A stretch of 64,000 nucleotides of DNA from Actinomycetota bacterium (GTDB lineage: Bacteria; Actinomycetota; Thermoleophilia; Solirubrobacterales; JACPNS01): positions 62,001 to 126,000 of the forward strand of contig JACQZY010000013.1 of the NCBI GenBank assembly GCA_016213645.1. Reading direction: 5' to 3'. Below the pieces are notes generated by a model, which saw nothing but the letters and a program-made list of their open reading frames with translations, ran no database searches and was not told the DNA's origin. This document shows, piece by piece, positions 1-7,849 of this stretch (position 1 is its first letter; every line of letters begins with the position of its first letter). Position numbers and translations under genes: made by a program.

Positions 1-2
1 GC

Positions 3-140
3 AGCCGACTGCGCCGAGCGCGAAAGCGTTTCGAAGCGCACTTGGTCGCCGGCGGCTGGAACCAACCGCTCAGCCCATCGCGCAGCGCAGCACTAAGCAC
101 AGCGAACTCACCATCAGAAACAGCCGGGGAAACCACATGA
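3..140 (+). CDS. C-terminal end of a sigma-70 family (ECF-like) factor, partial
   Basis: This frame is open from the left edge of the window and ends with TGA at 138-140, leaving 45 residues. They begin SRLRRARKRFEAHL, an arginine-rich helix like the one that closes region 4 of ECF sigma factors, followed by a Ser/Thr/Ala-rich tail with no obvious fold. The stop overlaps the next start as ATGA, so the two genes are translationally coupled. That arrangement is common for a sigma factor and its membrane-bound regulator. Only the tail is visible, so the assignment rests on the short motif and the gene order. Another DNA-binding protein with a basic C-terminus is possible. Confidence 0.45.
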   Translation, partial: SRLRRARKRFEAHLVAGGWNQPLSPSRSAALSTANSPSETAGETT

Positions 141-1276
141 AGAATTCATCGATTGACCATCAAATTCGCCGGGCTGCCCTCTTCACGGATGAAGAAGTAA
201 ACGCGATGCCGCTGAGCGAAGCAGACCAACACTTGCTGATGGAGATTCTCGATGCGGAGGAACTCGCGTCTCAACCAACACATCGGCGACCGTTCGCTGG
301 GCGTCGGCCCTCATTGCGAGCATCGATCGGTCTTACAGGTGGGCTGGTCGCCGCCACGTGTGCGGTCGCGCTGATTCTTGCGGTCGCCGGCGGCGACAAG
401 GGCGGTCCGACATCGCCAAGTCGTGCCTGGGCGGCGTCCGACCTAGAGCTCGCAAATGCGGTGCCGCGAATCGCCATAAGCGAACCCGGCTGGAAGATCA
501 CTCGCGCCGACGAATTCTCCGCCGAACAAGGCGAGTTCACGATGAAAAACGGCTCGCGACGAGTAGATCTTTTCTGGCGCCCGATCAAGCAGTACGAGTC
601 GTGGCTGAACGACCGCGCCCACGGCTCTATTGAGCTGCCGCCAATCGAGATCCTCGGCGAGCGCGTTCGGGCATTTAGATACGCCCACGCATCGACTTTG
701 CCCACCGACGCCGACGTGTATGCCGCCCTATGGCGCACCGATCGCGTTACCGTGGAATTCGTCTCGATGTCGATCGGATCGAACACATCGATCCGCGATC
801 AGCGGTTCATCTCGATGTTGAAGAAGCTGCGGTACGTGAGTGCCGACGACTGGTTGTCCGCCATGCCCGACAGTGTCGTATTACCCGGCGAGACCGCTTC
901 AACGGTCGGAGAAATGCTCAAGGCAATTCCGCTTCCCGATGGTTTTGACACTGAAGTGCTGAAATCAGATGAAGCCGTTCGCGACCGATACCAGCTGGGC
1001 GCGAAAGTCGCCGGCGCGGTCGGTTGCGCGTGGATCCAGGATTGGCTGGATGCGACGGCCGCCAACGACAAGAACCGGGCCGCAGCCGCGATCGATGCCA
1101 TGAGCACGACTGATCGCTGGCCGGTGATTCAGCAGATGAATCGCGAAGGTGAATACGGGTACCACCTGTCGCAGTACGCGTTCGCGATGGCTAACGGAGG
1201 CGTCATACCGGACAGCAACGGAAAGCTCACCGTACGCGAAACCTACAGAAGCGCGCTCGGCTGCCCTGGTGGATAA
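137..1276 (+). CDS. Single-pass membrane protein, possible anti-sigma-like partner of the upstream gene
   Basis: The protein has 379 residues. A cytoplasmic N-terminus of about 60 residues is followed by one hydrophobic segment (about 64-86) and a large, presumably extracytoplasmic C-terminal part. The ATG overlaps the stop of the upstream sigma-like frame (ATGA). The topology and coupling fit an anti-sigma or sigma-associated membrane regulator. However, the N-terminal part contains no cysteine, so the zinc-binding HxxxCxxC anti-sigma motif is absent. The C-terminal domain has no motif I recognise. What is seen is the topology and the overlap; the regulatory role is inferred. Confidence 0.6.
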   Translation: MKNSSIDHQIRRAALFTDEEVNAMPLSEADQHLLMEILDAEELASQPTHRRPFAGRRPSLRASIGLTGGLVAATCAVALILAVAGGDKGGPTSPSRAWAASDLELANAVPRIAISEPGWKITRADEFSAEQGEFTMKNGSRRVDLFWRPIKQYESWLNDRAHGSIELPPIEILGERVRAFRYAHASTLPTDADVYAALWRTDRVTVEFVSMSIGSNTSIRDQRFISMLKKLRYVSADDWLSAMPDSVVLPGETASTVGEMLKAIPLPDGFDTEVLKSDEAVRDRYQLGAKVAGAVGCAWIQDWLDATAANDKNRAAAAIDAMSTTDRWPVIQQMNREGEYGYHLSQYAFAMANGGVIPDSNGKLTVRETYRSALGCPGG

Positions 1277-1384
1277 GCCGGAGTCTCAATCGTCTGTAGG
1301 TCCATCGGCAACCTCGACTCTTCCCACGTTGCCTCTCGATCCGTAAGCCGCTTGAGACTCGCGAAGTCCGATACTTCTTAAACT

Positions 1385-1408
1385 ATACAAATTTCGATTA
1401 TTTTGTAT
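1385..1408. promoter_or_regulatory. AT-rich inverted repeat, possible operator
   Basis: Seven-base arms ATACAAA (1385-1391) and TTTGTAT (1402-1408) flank a 10-base spacer. They lie in a strikingly AT-rich patch (about 1375-1428) directly in front of the helix-turn-helix gene starting at 1429. The position is right for autoregulation by that protein. No experiment or conserved consensus supports this, so the role is inferred. Confidence 0.4.
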
Positions 1409-1428
1409 GTTATTGATATGCTGTCTCC

Positions 1429-2130
1429 ATGAGCACCAAGGAATTGAAGCTCGAACAGATCGAAGATCTGATCGCTCTACGGCATCTCGACGCCGTGATT
1501 GCGCCGACTCCCGAACTTGAGCAAGTTCGTGCGAATCTCGAACGCCGAATCGGCACCACTGTTTCACAGCGCACGGCCGCGTGTGTCCTCAACGTCAGTC
1601 CCGCCGCACTCGGCAGTTGGACGCGCTCGGGGGATCTGCCGTTGGTGATGAACGAGAATGGGCGAAATGAGTTTCCGACCGGTTACCTCATTGATCTCGC
1701 AATCGCGATCGACCGCGAGCGCGGTGCCGGCGGCCGAGCGCATTCGCTGGAGCCAGTCATGCGCGAGCAACGCAGGCGTGCCGAGCGCATCCTCAAGCAT
1801 CCAGAACAACTGATCCCATCAACGGCCACCGATCCGCACAATCGCGCCAACCACTTCGCACTCGCCTACCACCAGGAAGTCGCACGACACCTCACTCGCG
1901 CCCAGGCCGATGACGCCCTGCGGCGTGTTTGGCGACTTCGATACCAGGGCCGCATGCACCGCCGTTACGCCGACTGCTGGGAGCGAATCCTCAACGACTC
2001 GCTGGCCGAAGTGAAGGCAGCGCTCACCGACGAGACCGAGGCCGGAATCGACCTCCGGCAAAACTCACCTTTCGCCGGCACCCTGAGCGAACCGGAACGC
2101 CGCGCGATTTTTGAATTGGTTGCCGCTTGA
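1429..2130 (+). CDS. Helix-turn-helix protein, antitoxin-like first gene of a nucleotidyltransferase pair
   Basis: The protein has 233 residues. Around residues 46-65 a helix-turn-helix-like stretch is visible (QRTAACVLNVSPAALGSWTR), similar in style to MerR/Xre recognition regions. The remainder is charged and helical. It overlaps the next gene by four bases (TTGA), so the pair is coupled. Such a DNA-binding protein ahead of a DUF6036-type nucleotidyltransferase recalls AbiE-like and other toxin-antitoxin pairs, but I cannot assign a family by name. The AT-rich upstream region with an inverted repeat (1385-1408) suggests autoregulation and perhaps acquisition by transfer. The function is inferred from context. 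Confidence 0.55.
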   Translation: MSTKELKLEQIEDLIALRHLDAVIAPTPELEQVRANLERRIGTTVSQRTAACVLNVSPAALGSWTRSGDLPLVMNENGRNEFPTGYLIDLAIAIDRERGAGGRAHSLEPVMREQRRRAERILKHPEQLIPSTATDPHNRANHFALAYHQEVARHLTRAQADDALRRVWRLRYQGRMHRRYADCWERILNDSLAEVKAALTDETEAGIDLRQNSPFAGTLSEPERRAIFELVAA

Positions 2131-2462
2131 ACCGGGACCAACTGATCCACATTGTGCGAGCGTCGGCGCGCATCACGAACGAGACTCGGTTCATCGTCGT
2201 TGGAAGTCAGTCCATCCTCGCTACGCGCGCGGAGCTGCCCGATCCGCTCGTCTTCTCGATGGAGGCCGACATCTACCCGCGCGAGAGCCCCGAGAAGGCG
2301 ATCGAGATCGATGGCGCAATCGGCGAAGGCTCGATAAACGAACGACTGGTCGAGATTGAAACAATGCTTGCGCGAGTGGACGATCTGCCGGTGAGCCCGC
2401 GCGAGCGCGAAAGGGTTCGCATGATGCTTGACGGCATCGCAGCGCGTGTGGCGAAACGGTGA
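2127..2462 (+). CDS. DUF6036-like nucleotidyltransferase with an internal in-frame deletion
   Basis: The protein has 111 residues and starts at a TTG that overlaps the previous stop. The N-terminus carries the nucleotidyltransferase signature of this family: VVGSQSIL followed by SMEADIYPR and EKAIEIDGAIGEGS. From memory, full-length members have about 180-200 residues. Here the sequence jumps from GEGS (about residue 70) straight to a C-terminal helix, INERLVEIETMLARV, so roughly 80 central residues are missing while the frame is kept. The catalytic centre is therefore probably incomplete. It may be a decayed toxin or a non-catalytic remnant. The gene order with the HTH protein is otherwise intact. 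Confidence 0.6.
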   Translation: MNRDQLIHIVRASARITNETRFIVVGSQSILATRAELPDPLVFSMEADIYPRESPEKAIEIDGAIGEGSINERLVEIETMLARVDDLPVSPRERERVRMMLDGIAARVAKR

Positions 2463-2900
2463 GATGACTGAATAGCGCGGACGACCCGACTCGCCCCAAC
2501 CGCTGCACCGCGTGAAGGCAACGAGAACGGGTTCACACCACTTCGTGCGACGTGACTGGCGACCTTGTCGCCGTTGATTCTGAACGGCTCATGGATGCGC
2601 GGAAAGAAGATGCTTGAGTCCAGTCTCGGCGAGATCGAGTGGCGAGTCAGGATCGCTTGCCCCGGGGTCGCCCAAACCGATGGACCAAGCGTGAGAATTC
2701 TGCCGCGTGGATCGATGTTCACGCTGTCATAAGAGTTAGACGCCGTCGTCCCACAGTTCCGATCGCAATATTTAATCCTGCCGACCGCTTGCACAGGCTC
2801 CTCTGCGTTGACGACCGCACGAACGATCCCGCCTTGCTTCACGCTCGTTGTGTTTGCCAAGATGTATGAACGTTTCGCCTTGTTCAAGTAGTTGTGAGTC
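2463..2900. other. Intergenic stretch without a confident gene
   Basis: About 440 bases lie between two convergent genes. A minus-strand open frame runs through it (2273-2965), but it begins inside the neighbouring coding region, has no visible ribosome binding site and matches no family I know. Its middle, reading VKQGGIVRAVVNAEEPV, looks more protein-like than its ends, so a decayed gene is possible. The base composition is lower in GC than the flanking genes. Confidence 0.3.
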
Positions 2901-3704
2901 TTAAATCTGCGGCGCTTGAGCGAACCGGAGCAGGTGCTCCACGACCGGCTCGATCTCTTTCTCAAAGACGGGGCCGCGCCGCGTCGTAAACGCGGCTATG
3001 TTCTCGGCGGTGTCGATGCGCACGCTCATGCTTTCGCGCACCGGCGTGCGGTCGACTCCCTCGACTGACTCGAAGCACAGGGCAGCGGCCACGGGCACTT
3101 CAAACTTGAACTTCGCGGCTTCGATCACCGCTTCAAGGGCCGCGCGCTGCTCGACGGCGAGCTCCACCAGATCGCGCAGATTGCGCCCGTGGGACAAGAC
3201 GTTCGCCGGGATCGTCGTCGACGACCAGCTCACCGGCGCCTCGATCTGAACCGCCGACGAGTACGCCTTCGACCCGACGATCGTCACACCCGCACGGCCG
3301 ATCACGAGATTGTCGAAGCCGGGCTCGAAGAACGGCAGGTCGCCCGCCGGGAACAGCTGGGCGTAGCTTCCGGAAACGGCGCGATCGAGCGCGTTGCCGA
3401 CCAGAAGCGCGGCGTCGTAGGCGCTGAGAGTCGGCTGAAGGTTCGGCGTCGGCCTGCGACTTGCACCACTGCGGCCGCTCGAACCGCTGCGGCGGGTCGG
3501 AGATCCGCTGCCGATCCTGAACTCCTGCTTGTACTCCTGCACCGACTTCGTCGGGTCAGCACGCACCTCATCCCAACACTTGATGCAAACCCGAGATCGA
3601 TCGATCTGAATAGAGGCTTGTCCGGCCAGCAGCGTCCTAGAGCAGCGGCAGCACTGGGCTTCACCGCGAACGTTCGAGCGCTTCCAGTTGAGATCGGAGA
3701 GCAT
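2901..3704 (-). CDS. Zinc-ribbon plus NERD-like domain protein with altered active site
   Basis: The protein has 267 residues. The N-terminus has two CxxC pairs (CCRC about residue 18, CIKC about residue 37), as in a small zinc ribbon, followed by a Ser/Arg-rich linker (about 65-85). The C-terminal part resembles the nuclease-related NERD domain: DNLVIGRAGVTIVGSKAY matches the usual 'hD..hhG..GhhhIDaK.Y' core, then LVELAVEQ and VPVAAALCF. The aspartate normally found in the IDAK motif is replaced (IVGSK), although the lysine remains, so nuclease activity is doubtful. It is monocistronic and convergent with the upstream pair. Family assignment is by motif memory only. Confidence 0.55.
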   Translation of the reverse strand: MLSDLNWKRSNVRGEAQCCRCSRTLLAGQASIQIDRSRVCIKCWDEVRADPTKSVQEYKQEFRIGSGSPTRRSGSSGRSGASRRPTPNLQPTLSAYDAALLVGNALDRAVSGSYAQLFPAGDLPFFEPGFDNLVIGRAGVTIVGSKAYSSAVQIEAPVSWSSTTIPANVLSHGRNLRDLVELAVEQRAALEAVIEAAKFKFEVPVAAALCFESVEGVDRTPVRESMSVRIDTAENIAAFTTRRGPVFEKEIEPVVEHLLRFAQAPQI

Positions 3705-4081
3705 GGACCGAGTCTAGGGGTGGCTGCCCAGACAGTCGTGTGTCCACCGGCACCGGCGCCCTCGCGACCGGCAGAACCAATCCCCGTCGCCCCCGAGCTA
3801 TTTCAGAGAGCATGGTTCGTGCTTGGTTCGTGACGCGCAGGCGACTCTGTCTCAGAATCCGCGCATCGAGAATGCTGTTGATTTGATGAATCCCGTCACT
3901 TTCGGTTAACCGAGCAAAATCGAAACCTGGATTGTCGCGTGCGGGCACGCCACGGTATCCCCGGCTCACTCGCGAGAGTTGCTCGGGGTCTAATCGCAGC
4001 CTCATACAATGTGCCCGCAGAGACGGCCCCAGCGCATCGGTTCCCCTTTCGCGCGGGCAAGGAAACTCTCTTGTCAAAGCT
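3705..4081. other. Intergenic region between divergent genes, carries a repeat arm
   Basis: These 377 bases separate the NERD-like gene (minus) from the ABC-F gene (plus). They contain one arm of the dispersed palindromic repeat (3799-3842) and a possible ribosome binding site AAGGAAA at 4059-4065. No other gene is supported. Confidence 0.5.
3799..3842. repeat. Single arm of a dispersed palindromic repeat
   Basis: The block starting TATTTCAGAG and running through TTCGTGACGCGCAGGCG matches the left arm of the large inverted repeat at 5759-5886, with only a handful of differences over about 44 bases. Only this arm is conserved here; the loop and opposite arm are absent or diverged. Confidence 0.7.
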
Positions 4082-5692
4082 TTGCTTCTCAGCGCTGAAC
4101 ACATCACCAGGACGATCGGTGCCCGCACGCTGTTTGCGGACATCAACCTGACCCTCTACCCCGGCGACAAAGTCGGATTGGTCGGGCGCAACGGCGTGGG
4201 CAAAACGACATTCATGAAGATCATCGGCGAACCGACCAAGGGCAAAGTGCCGGCCGGTGGAATGTGTGTGCGGCACTGGGGCGAGGTCGGCTACCTGCCG
4301 CAAGATCCGCGCATCGAGCAAAACGCTGATCTGACCAAAACGGTCACAGACCACGTGCTCTCATCGATGAATCTCGACGCCGAGCGCGATCAGCTCGCCG
4401 AGCTTCTGGCCGCGATGGAGGCCGATCCGACCGAGCGGGCGATCACACGCTACACGGCCGCGCAGGAGCGCTACGCAGACAAGGGCGGATACACCGCAGA
4501 GGACAAGGCACGTAACTTCGCCGTCGGCATCGGCCTGCGCGAGGAACGGCTGAAAGCACCGTTGACCGAGCTTTCCGGCGGCGAGTTGCGCCTGGCCGAG
4601 ATCGCGCGCATTCTTTTCGGCTCGCCCGATGCACTGCTGCTCGACGAGCCGACCAACCACATCGACACCGACGCGCGCCTCTGGCTGCTCGACTTCATGC
4701 GCAACTATCGCGGCGGCCTGATCGTGATCAGCCACGACCTCGAACTGCTCGACGAGTCGATCACGCGCGTCGTCCACCTCGACGAAGGCCGCACCTTCGA
4801 ATACAAGGGCACTTACTCGCAGTACAAGCTCTCGCGCGAAGCCGACGAGACCCGCCGCGCCAAAGAGGACGTCACCCGCGAGGCCGAGATCCGCCGCATG
4901 AAGACCCTGGCCGACAAGATGCGCGGGCAAAGCGCCAAGCGAGCGCGCGCCGCGAAGGCGCTCGACCAGCGCGTCGACCGCCTCAAGCAGGAGGCGCCCA
5001 GCTCGATCGCGCGCCGCAAAGAGGCCAGTTACAAGTTCCCGGACCCGCCACACAGTCACCGCACGGTGCTGATGATCGAAGACCTCGCGAAGTCCTACGA
5101 CGACAACGACGTCTTCGAGGGCCTGAACTTCACGCTCGACCGTCAGCAGCGCATGTGCTTGATCGGGTTCAACGGCGCCGGCAAATCAACGCTGCTGCGA
5201 CTGATCGCGAAGCTGACGACGCCGACCGCCGGTAGCGTCGATTATGGAGTCGGCGTCTCGGTCGGTTACTACGACCAGGAACACGGCGAACTCGACGCCG
5301 ACGAGACGGTGATCGAGAACGCGCGCAAGGGACTCTCAGGGTTTTCCGATCCCGAGACGCGCAGCCTGCTGGCGAAGTTTCAGCTGACCGGCGACACGGT
5401 CTACCAAAACGTCATGACGCTGAGCGGCGGCGAAAAGACGAAACTCGCGCTGGCCAAGCTGGTCGCCGGCAAGCACAACGTGTTGCTGCTCGACGAGCCG
5501 ACCAACAACCTCGACCCCGCCTCGCGCGACTACGTAGCCGAAGCGCTCGACAGCTGGCCCGGCACCGTAATCGTGGTCAGCCACGACACCGAGTTCATCG
5601 ACGCGCTGAACCCGGACTTCTCCCTGGTGCTGCCGGAGGCGGATTTCAGTCACTGGCAGGAGAGCGATCTGGAAATGGTGGCTCTGGCATAG
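4082..5692 (+). CDS. ABC-F family ATPase (ribosome-associated type)
   Basis: The protein has 536 residues with two ATP-binding cassettes and no membrane segment. Cassette 1 has Walker A GRNGVGKTT, signature LSGGE and Walker B LLLDEPTNHID. Cassette 2 has GFNGAGKST, LSGGEKTKLA and LLLDEPTNNLD. A charged linker of about 80 residues rich in Arg/Lys/Glu joins them, as in EttA/Uup-like proteins. ABC-F members act on the ribosome in translation control, and some protect against antibiotics. The frame is open upstream to 3932, but family N-termini align to MLLSAEHITR, so I chose the TTG at 4082; a purine-rich AAGGAAA lies 16-22 bases upstream, which is somewhat far. Which ABC-F subtype this is cannot be told. 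Confidence 0.85.
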   Translation: MLLSAEHITRTIGARTLFADINLTLYPGDKVGLVGRNGVGKTTFMKIIGEPTKGKVPAGGMCVRHWGEVGYLPQDPRIEQNADLTKTVTDHVLSSMNLDAERDQLAELLAAMEADPTERAITRYTAAQERYADKGGYTAEDKARNFAVGIGLREERLKAPLTELSGGELRLAEIARILFGSPDALLLDEPTNHIDTDARLWLLDFMRNYRGGLIVISHDLELLDESITRVVHLDEGRTFEYKGTYSQYKLSREADETRRAKEDVTREAEIRRMKTLADKMRGQSAKRARAAKALDQRVDRLKQEAPSSIARRKEASYKFPDPPHSHRTVLMIEDLAKSYDDNDVFEGLNFTLDRQQRMCLIGFNGAGKSTLLRLIAKLTTPTAGSVDYGVGVSVGYYDQEHGELDADETVIENARKGLSGFSDPETRSLLAKFQLTGDTVYQNVMTLSGGEKTKLALAKLVAGKHNVLLLDEPTNNLDPASRDYVAEALDSWPGTVIVVSHDTEFIDALNPDFSLVLPEADFSHWQESDLEMVALA

Positions 5693-5758
5693 CCGGTAGC
5701 TACACCCTCGACCACAAAACCAACCGCCATTCGCCCCCAACCTATTTCCCCCCAACCT

Positions 5759-5886
5759 ATTTCAGAGGGCCTGGATCGTGCTTAGTTCGTGACGCGCAGG
5801 CGCCCCTGGCGAGGGAGCGACCCTCTGGTCGTGACCGACCCAGGGTCGCCGAGCATCACGAAATAAGTACGATCCAGACCCTCTGA
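5759..5886. repeat. Hairpin-forming inverted repeat element of about 128 bp
   Basis: The left arm (from about 5759, ATTTCAGAGGGCCTGGATCG...) is nearly the reverse complement of the right arm (to 5886, ...CGATCCAGACCCTCTGAA) over about 36 bases. The interior can form further short stems (GAGGG/CCCTC). The right end abuts the attL core of the integrated element exactly, so before insertion it lay directly 3' of tRNA-Val. A copy of one arm occurs at 3799-3842. It looks like a REP/MITE-type non-coding element; no transposase is present. Confidence 0.7.
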
Positions 5887-5931
5887 ATGGGCGCGGCTGG
5901 TTTCGAACCAGCGACCTCTCGCGTGTGAGGC
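5887..5931. repeat. attL core (45-bp direct repeat, tRNA-Val 3' fragment)
   Basis: The sequence from ATGGGCGCGG to GTGTGAGGC is identical to 16965-17009. It corresponds to the T-arm, variable loop, anticodon arm and acceptor 3' strand of tRNA-Val but is followed by unrelated DNA, so it is not a tRNA gene. It marks the left boundary of the element. Confidence 0.9.
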
Positions 5932-6050
5932 ACGTCCACGGCTCGGAGCTTCTAGAGCAGTTTATGGCTCTCTGAATAAGCGAATATCACGGGCGAAGAG
6001 GAGTGGCATCAAGGTCAAAATCCGCCCGATCTAGGTCAATTTGCGACGAA

Positions 6051-6079
6051 TTGGGCACAAAAGCATGATCTGTGCCCAA
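6051..6079. promoter_or_regulatory. Inverted pair of putative integrase arm sites near attL
   Basis: TTGGGCACA (6051-6059) and TGTGCCCAA (6071-6079) form a perfect 9-bp inverted repeat with an 11-base spacer, 120 bases inside the left core. The same ten-base unit TTGGGCACAA recurs as a tandem pair at 16864-16883, 82 bases inside the right core. Matching repeats on both flanks of the core are the pattern of arm-type binding sites for tyrosine integrases or excisionases. Confidence 0.6.
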
Positions 6080-6151
6080 CGTCACTCGAATGCCTCGGGA
6101 GATCACCAAACTAATCGATCTCCGATTTTCAACTCAAGCGCGTACAGAAAT

Positions 6152-6188
6152 ACGCAACGACCCCGCTCGAAGAACGGGGTCGTTGCGT
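6152..6188 (-). terminator. Strong hairpin terminator of the exported-protein operon
   Basis: A 14-bp perfect stem, ACGCAACGACCCCG paired with CGGGGTCGTTGCGT, encloses a 9-base loop. On the minus strand it follows the gene ending at 6226, and the descending arm is followed by a T-rich GTATTTCTG. This fits an intrinsic terminator. Confidence 0.65.
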
Positions 6189-6225
6189 TGATCGACGTCC
6201 GACGCCAGATTCGCGTGGCAATCTT

Positions 6226-6831
6226 CTACGGACCGGCCGGAATCGTCGCGGCTCCGTTAGGGCCCGTAAATTCGACACTTTCCGGCGGTTTCGAAACATT
6301 GACCGAGTAGACGTTGTCCTGAACCGGAAGTGCCATCGAACTTCCATCCCGGAAGTTGACTATCACTTGTTTAACGCCATCACGAACCACGCCAATGACA
6401 TCGATGTCGTCAGCGGCGTAATGAATGGTCGTCACGTCCTGACCTCTCCATCGACCATCGATTGGTCCGCAAGCCGCAGCTGGTCCACTATCACCCGGAG
6501 CGAGTGAGAGTAAACACATACCGCTGGTCGAAGGTGCGAGCCAAACGGCAGCCTTGGATTTCGTACCACCGATTCTTTGTGCCAACTGAGGTGCAACACC
6601 GTCGGTGGCAACGACGGTTTCGACTTGCTTCGTGCTAATGCCACTTTCGGTGGGAACCGCTCGACGGAACACGCCGAAGCCCGCCGCAAGCGCAGGGGCG
6701 ACGTTTTTGGTGGCCGCAATAGGCTGGACTGAAGTTCCACCAACCGAAACTGCGCCGATTGCGACTCCAGCGAGTACGCCAATGGCAGCCAACACGGCGA
6801 TTGCGATTGCTATTGATTTAGGTGCTTTCAT
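6226..6831 (-). CDS. Exported or membrane-anchored protein of unknown function (element cargo)
   Basis: The protein has 201 residues. It starts with MKAPKSIAIAIAVLAAIG, a basic end followed by one long hydrophobic segment (about 6-30) that serves as a signal anchor or signal peptide. The rest is a moderately polar domain with two cysteines, no catalytic motif I recognise and a Pro-rich end. It starts 14 bases after the stop of the upstream exported protein (6846-7268), so the two form an operon closed by the hairpin at 6152-6188. The function is unknown; surface or secreted cargo of the mobile element is the most that can be said. Confidence 0.6.
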   Translation of the reverse strand: MKAPKSIAIAIAVLAAIGVLAGVAIGAVSVGGTSVQPIAATKNVAPALAAGFGVFRRAVPTESGISTKQVETVVATDGVAPQLAQRIGGTKSKAAVWLAPSTSGMCLLSLAPGDSGPAAACGPIDGRWRGQDVTTIHYAADDIDVIGVVRDGVKQVIVNFRDGSSMALPVQDNVYSVNVSKPPESVEFTGPNGAATIPAGP

Positions 6832-6845
6832 ATTCTGATCCCCGA

Positions 6846-7268
6846 TTAGCAGCTGCCGGAATAGGCCGCGACGCCGTAGAAGTGATGCGAAGTGGGCGAT
6901 TGGCTGGTGCCCTTCGCATAGGCCGAGATCGATCCCGGCGCCAGACACGTAGTCATTGCCGTTTGCGAAGTCGTGCAGACCGCAGGAATCGCGTTCGAAC
7001 CGCTGCCGTCCCAATTCCATTTGGCGACGGCACAATGGCTAACACCGTTTCCGTTCGACGTTATGAAGCCGACACGTGTTAGGGAGTAGTAGCGCCCGCT
7101 GGTGCAATTGCCATATGCACCGAGCACAATGTCGGGCGGAAATACGCTCGGACAAAAGTGATTGACGCCAGCGTTTGCTTCACCTGCGCCGAACGCCAAC
7201 AAACTGGTCGCGGCGCCGACGGCGACCAACCATGATCGCGTCCGTGTATTCCTTAATTTCAAGGTCAT
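6846..7268 (-). CDS. Small secreted protein of unknown function (element cargo)
   Basis: The protein has 140 residues from the ATG at 7268, which is preceded by GGAGAGGAAA at a good distance; a longer upstream frame lacks such a site. The N-terminus is a typical signal peptide: a basic start (about 1-12), a hydrophobic core and a GEANA-like cleavage region near residue 30. The mature part is Gly/Ser/Thr/Tyr-rich with six cysteines, which suggests disulphides in an extracellular protein. It is the first gene of a two-gene operon with 6226-6831. I recognise no family. Confidence 0.65.
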   Translation of the reverse strand: MTLKLRNTRTRSWLVAVGAATSLLAFGAGEANAGVNHFCPSVFPPDIVLGAYGNCTSGRYYSLTRVGFITSNGNGVSHCAVAKWNWDGSGSNAIPAVCTTSQTAMTTCLAPGSISAYAKGTSQSPTSHHFYGVAAYSGSC

Positions 7269-7554
7269 ACCAATTTCCTCTCCGTAGGTCGAATCTGTTT
7301 CGTAACAAATTCGGTTTCGCGTCCGCAGCGGAGATAGTACTGAAAGCACACCACCAACAGGCCAACGTGTTGGGTTACTCGTGGGTAGTCGTTAATCGAT
7401 GCTCGTGCCAGTTCTTCAATCTGGTTCAATCATTCCGGAATTCATTGGACCCATCGACAGGAGCGATCCAGCGCCGGTGCGCTGTCCTCTGCGAAGCGCC
7501 GACAGCCTGATCTCTCACCCATCTCAGTCGATCACGAGATCCGGCGAAATATGG

Positions 7555-7782
7555 TCATCTCCAGCACTGGCCACCCAATTCTCCATAGGTACCGATGGTT
7601 CCCGGAATCTCTCCTGCGTCCACGCAGACGTATCCAAAGGCATCCTGGAAATAGTGGCGACCGCGGAACGCGTCGAGCACGTTCACGACGATTTTGCGAA
7701 GGTCCTCAAACGAAAGCGGTGCCGCCCTGGGACCGCGCCCAGCCCTCTCGGAAAAGTATTTCTTGTTTCGGGTGCCGTTCAT
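7555..7782 (-). pseudogene. Truncated N-terminal fragment of an unidentified cargo gene
   Basis: The fragment has 75 residues. The start MNGTRNKKYFSERAGRG and the middle FQDAFGYVCVDAGEIPG look like a conserved N-terminal domain that I associate, without certainty, with AbiJ-type N-terminal regions of larger proteins near defence loci. After GTIG the frame ends within 11 residues. In a shifted frame about 20 further plausible residues (ending SPDLVID) precede another stop. The gene therefore seems truncated by a frameshift plus deletion. It follows the Vsr gene on the same strand after 67 bases and may be a former fourth member of that operon. Confidence 0.5.
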
Positions 7783-7849
7783 CGCTTTTTCCTTAACGTC
7801 TTCGTCCTTGCGAGGAACCTATCTAGTGCAAGGGCGGATCGGTCGGCCA

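Noticed and set aside
2273-2965. 230-residue minus-strand frame between the nucleotidyltransferase and NERD-like genes
   Set aside because: It begins inside another gene, has no start signal and is not recognisable. It is noted as possible decay, not called as a gene.
5887-5931. tRNA-Val gene at the left end
   Set aside because: Only the 3' part of the tRNA is present; the D arm and 5' acceptor strand are missing. It is the attL copy.
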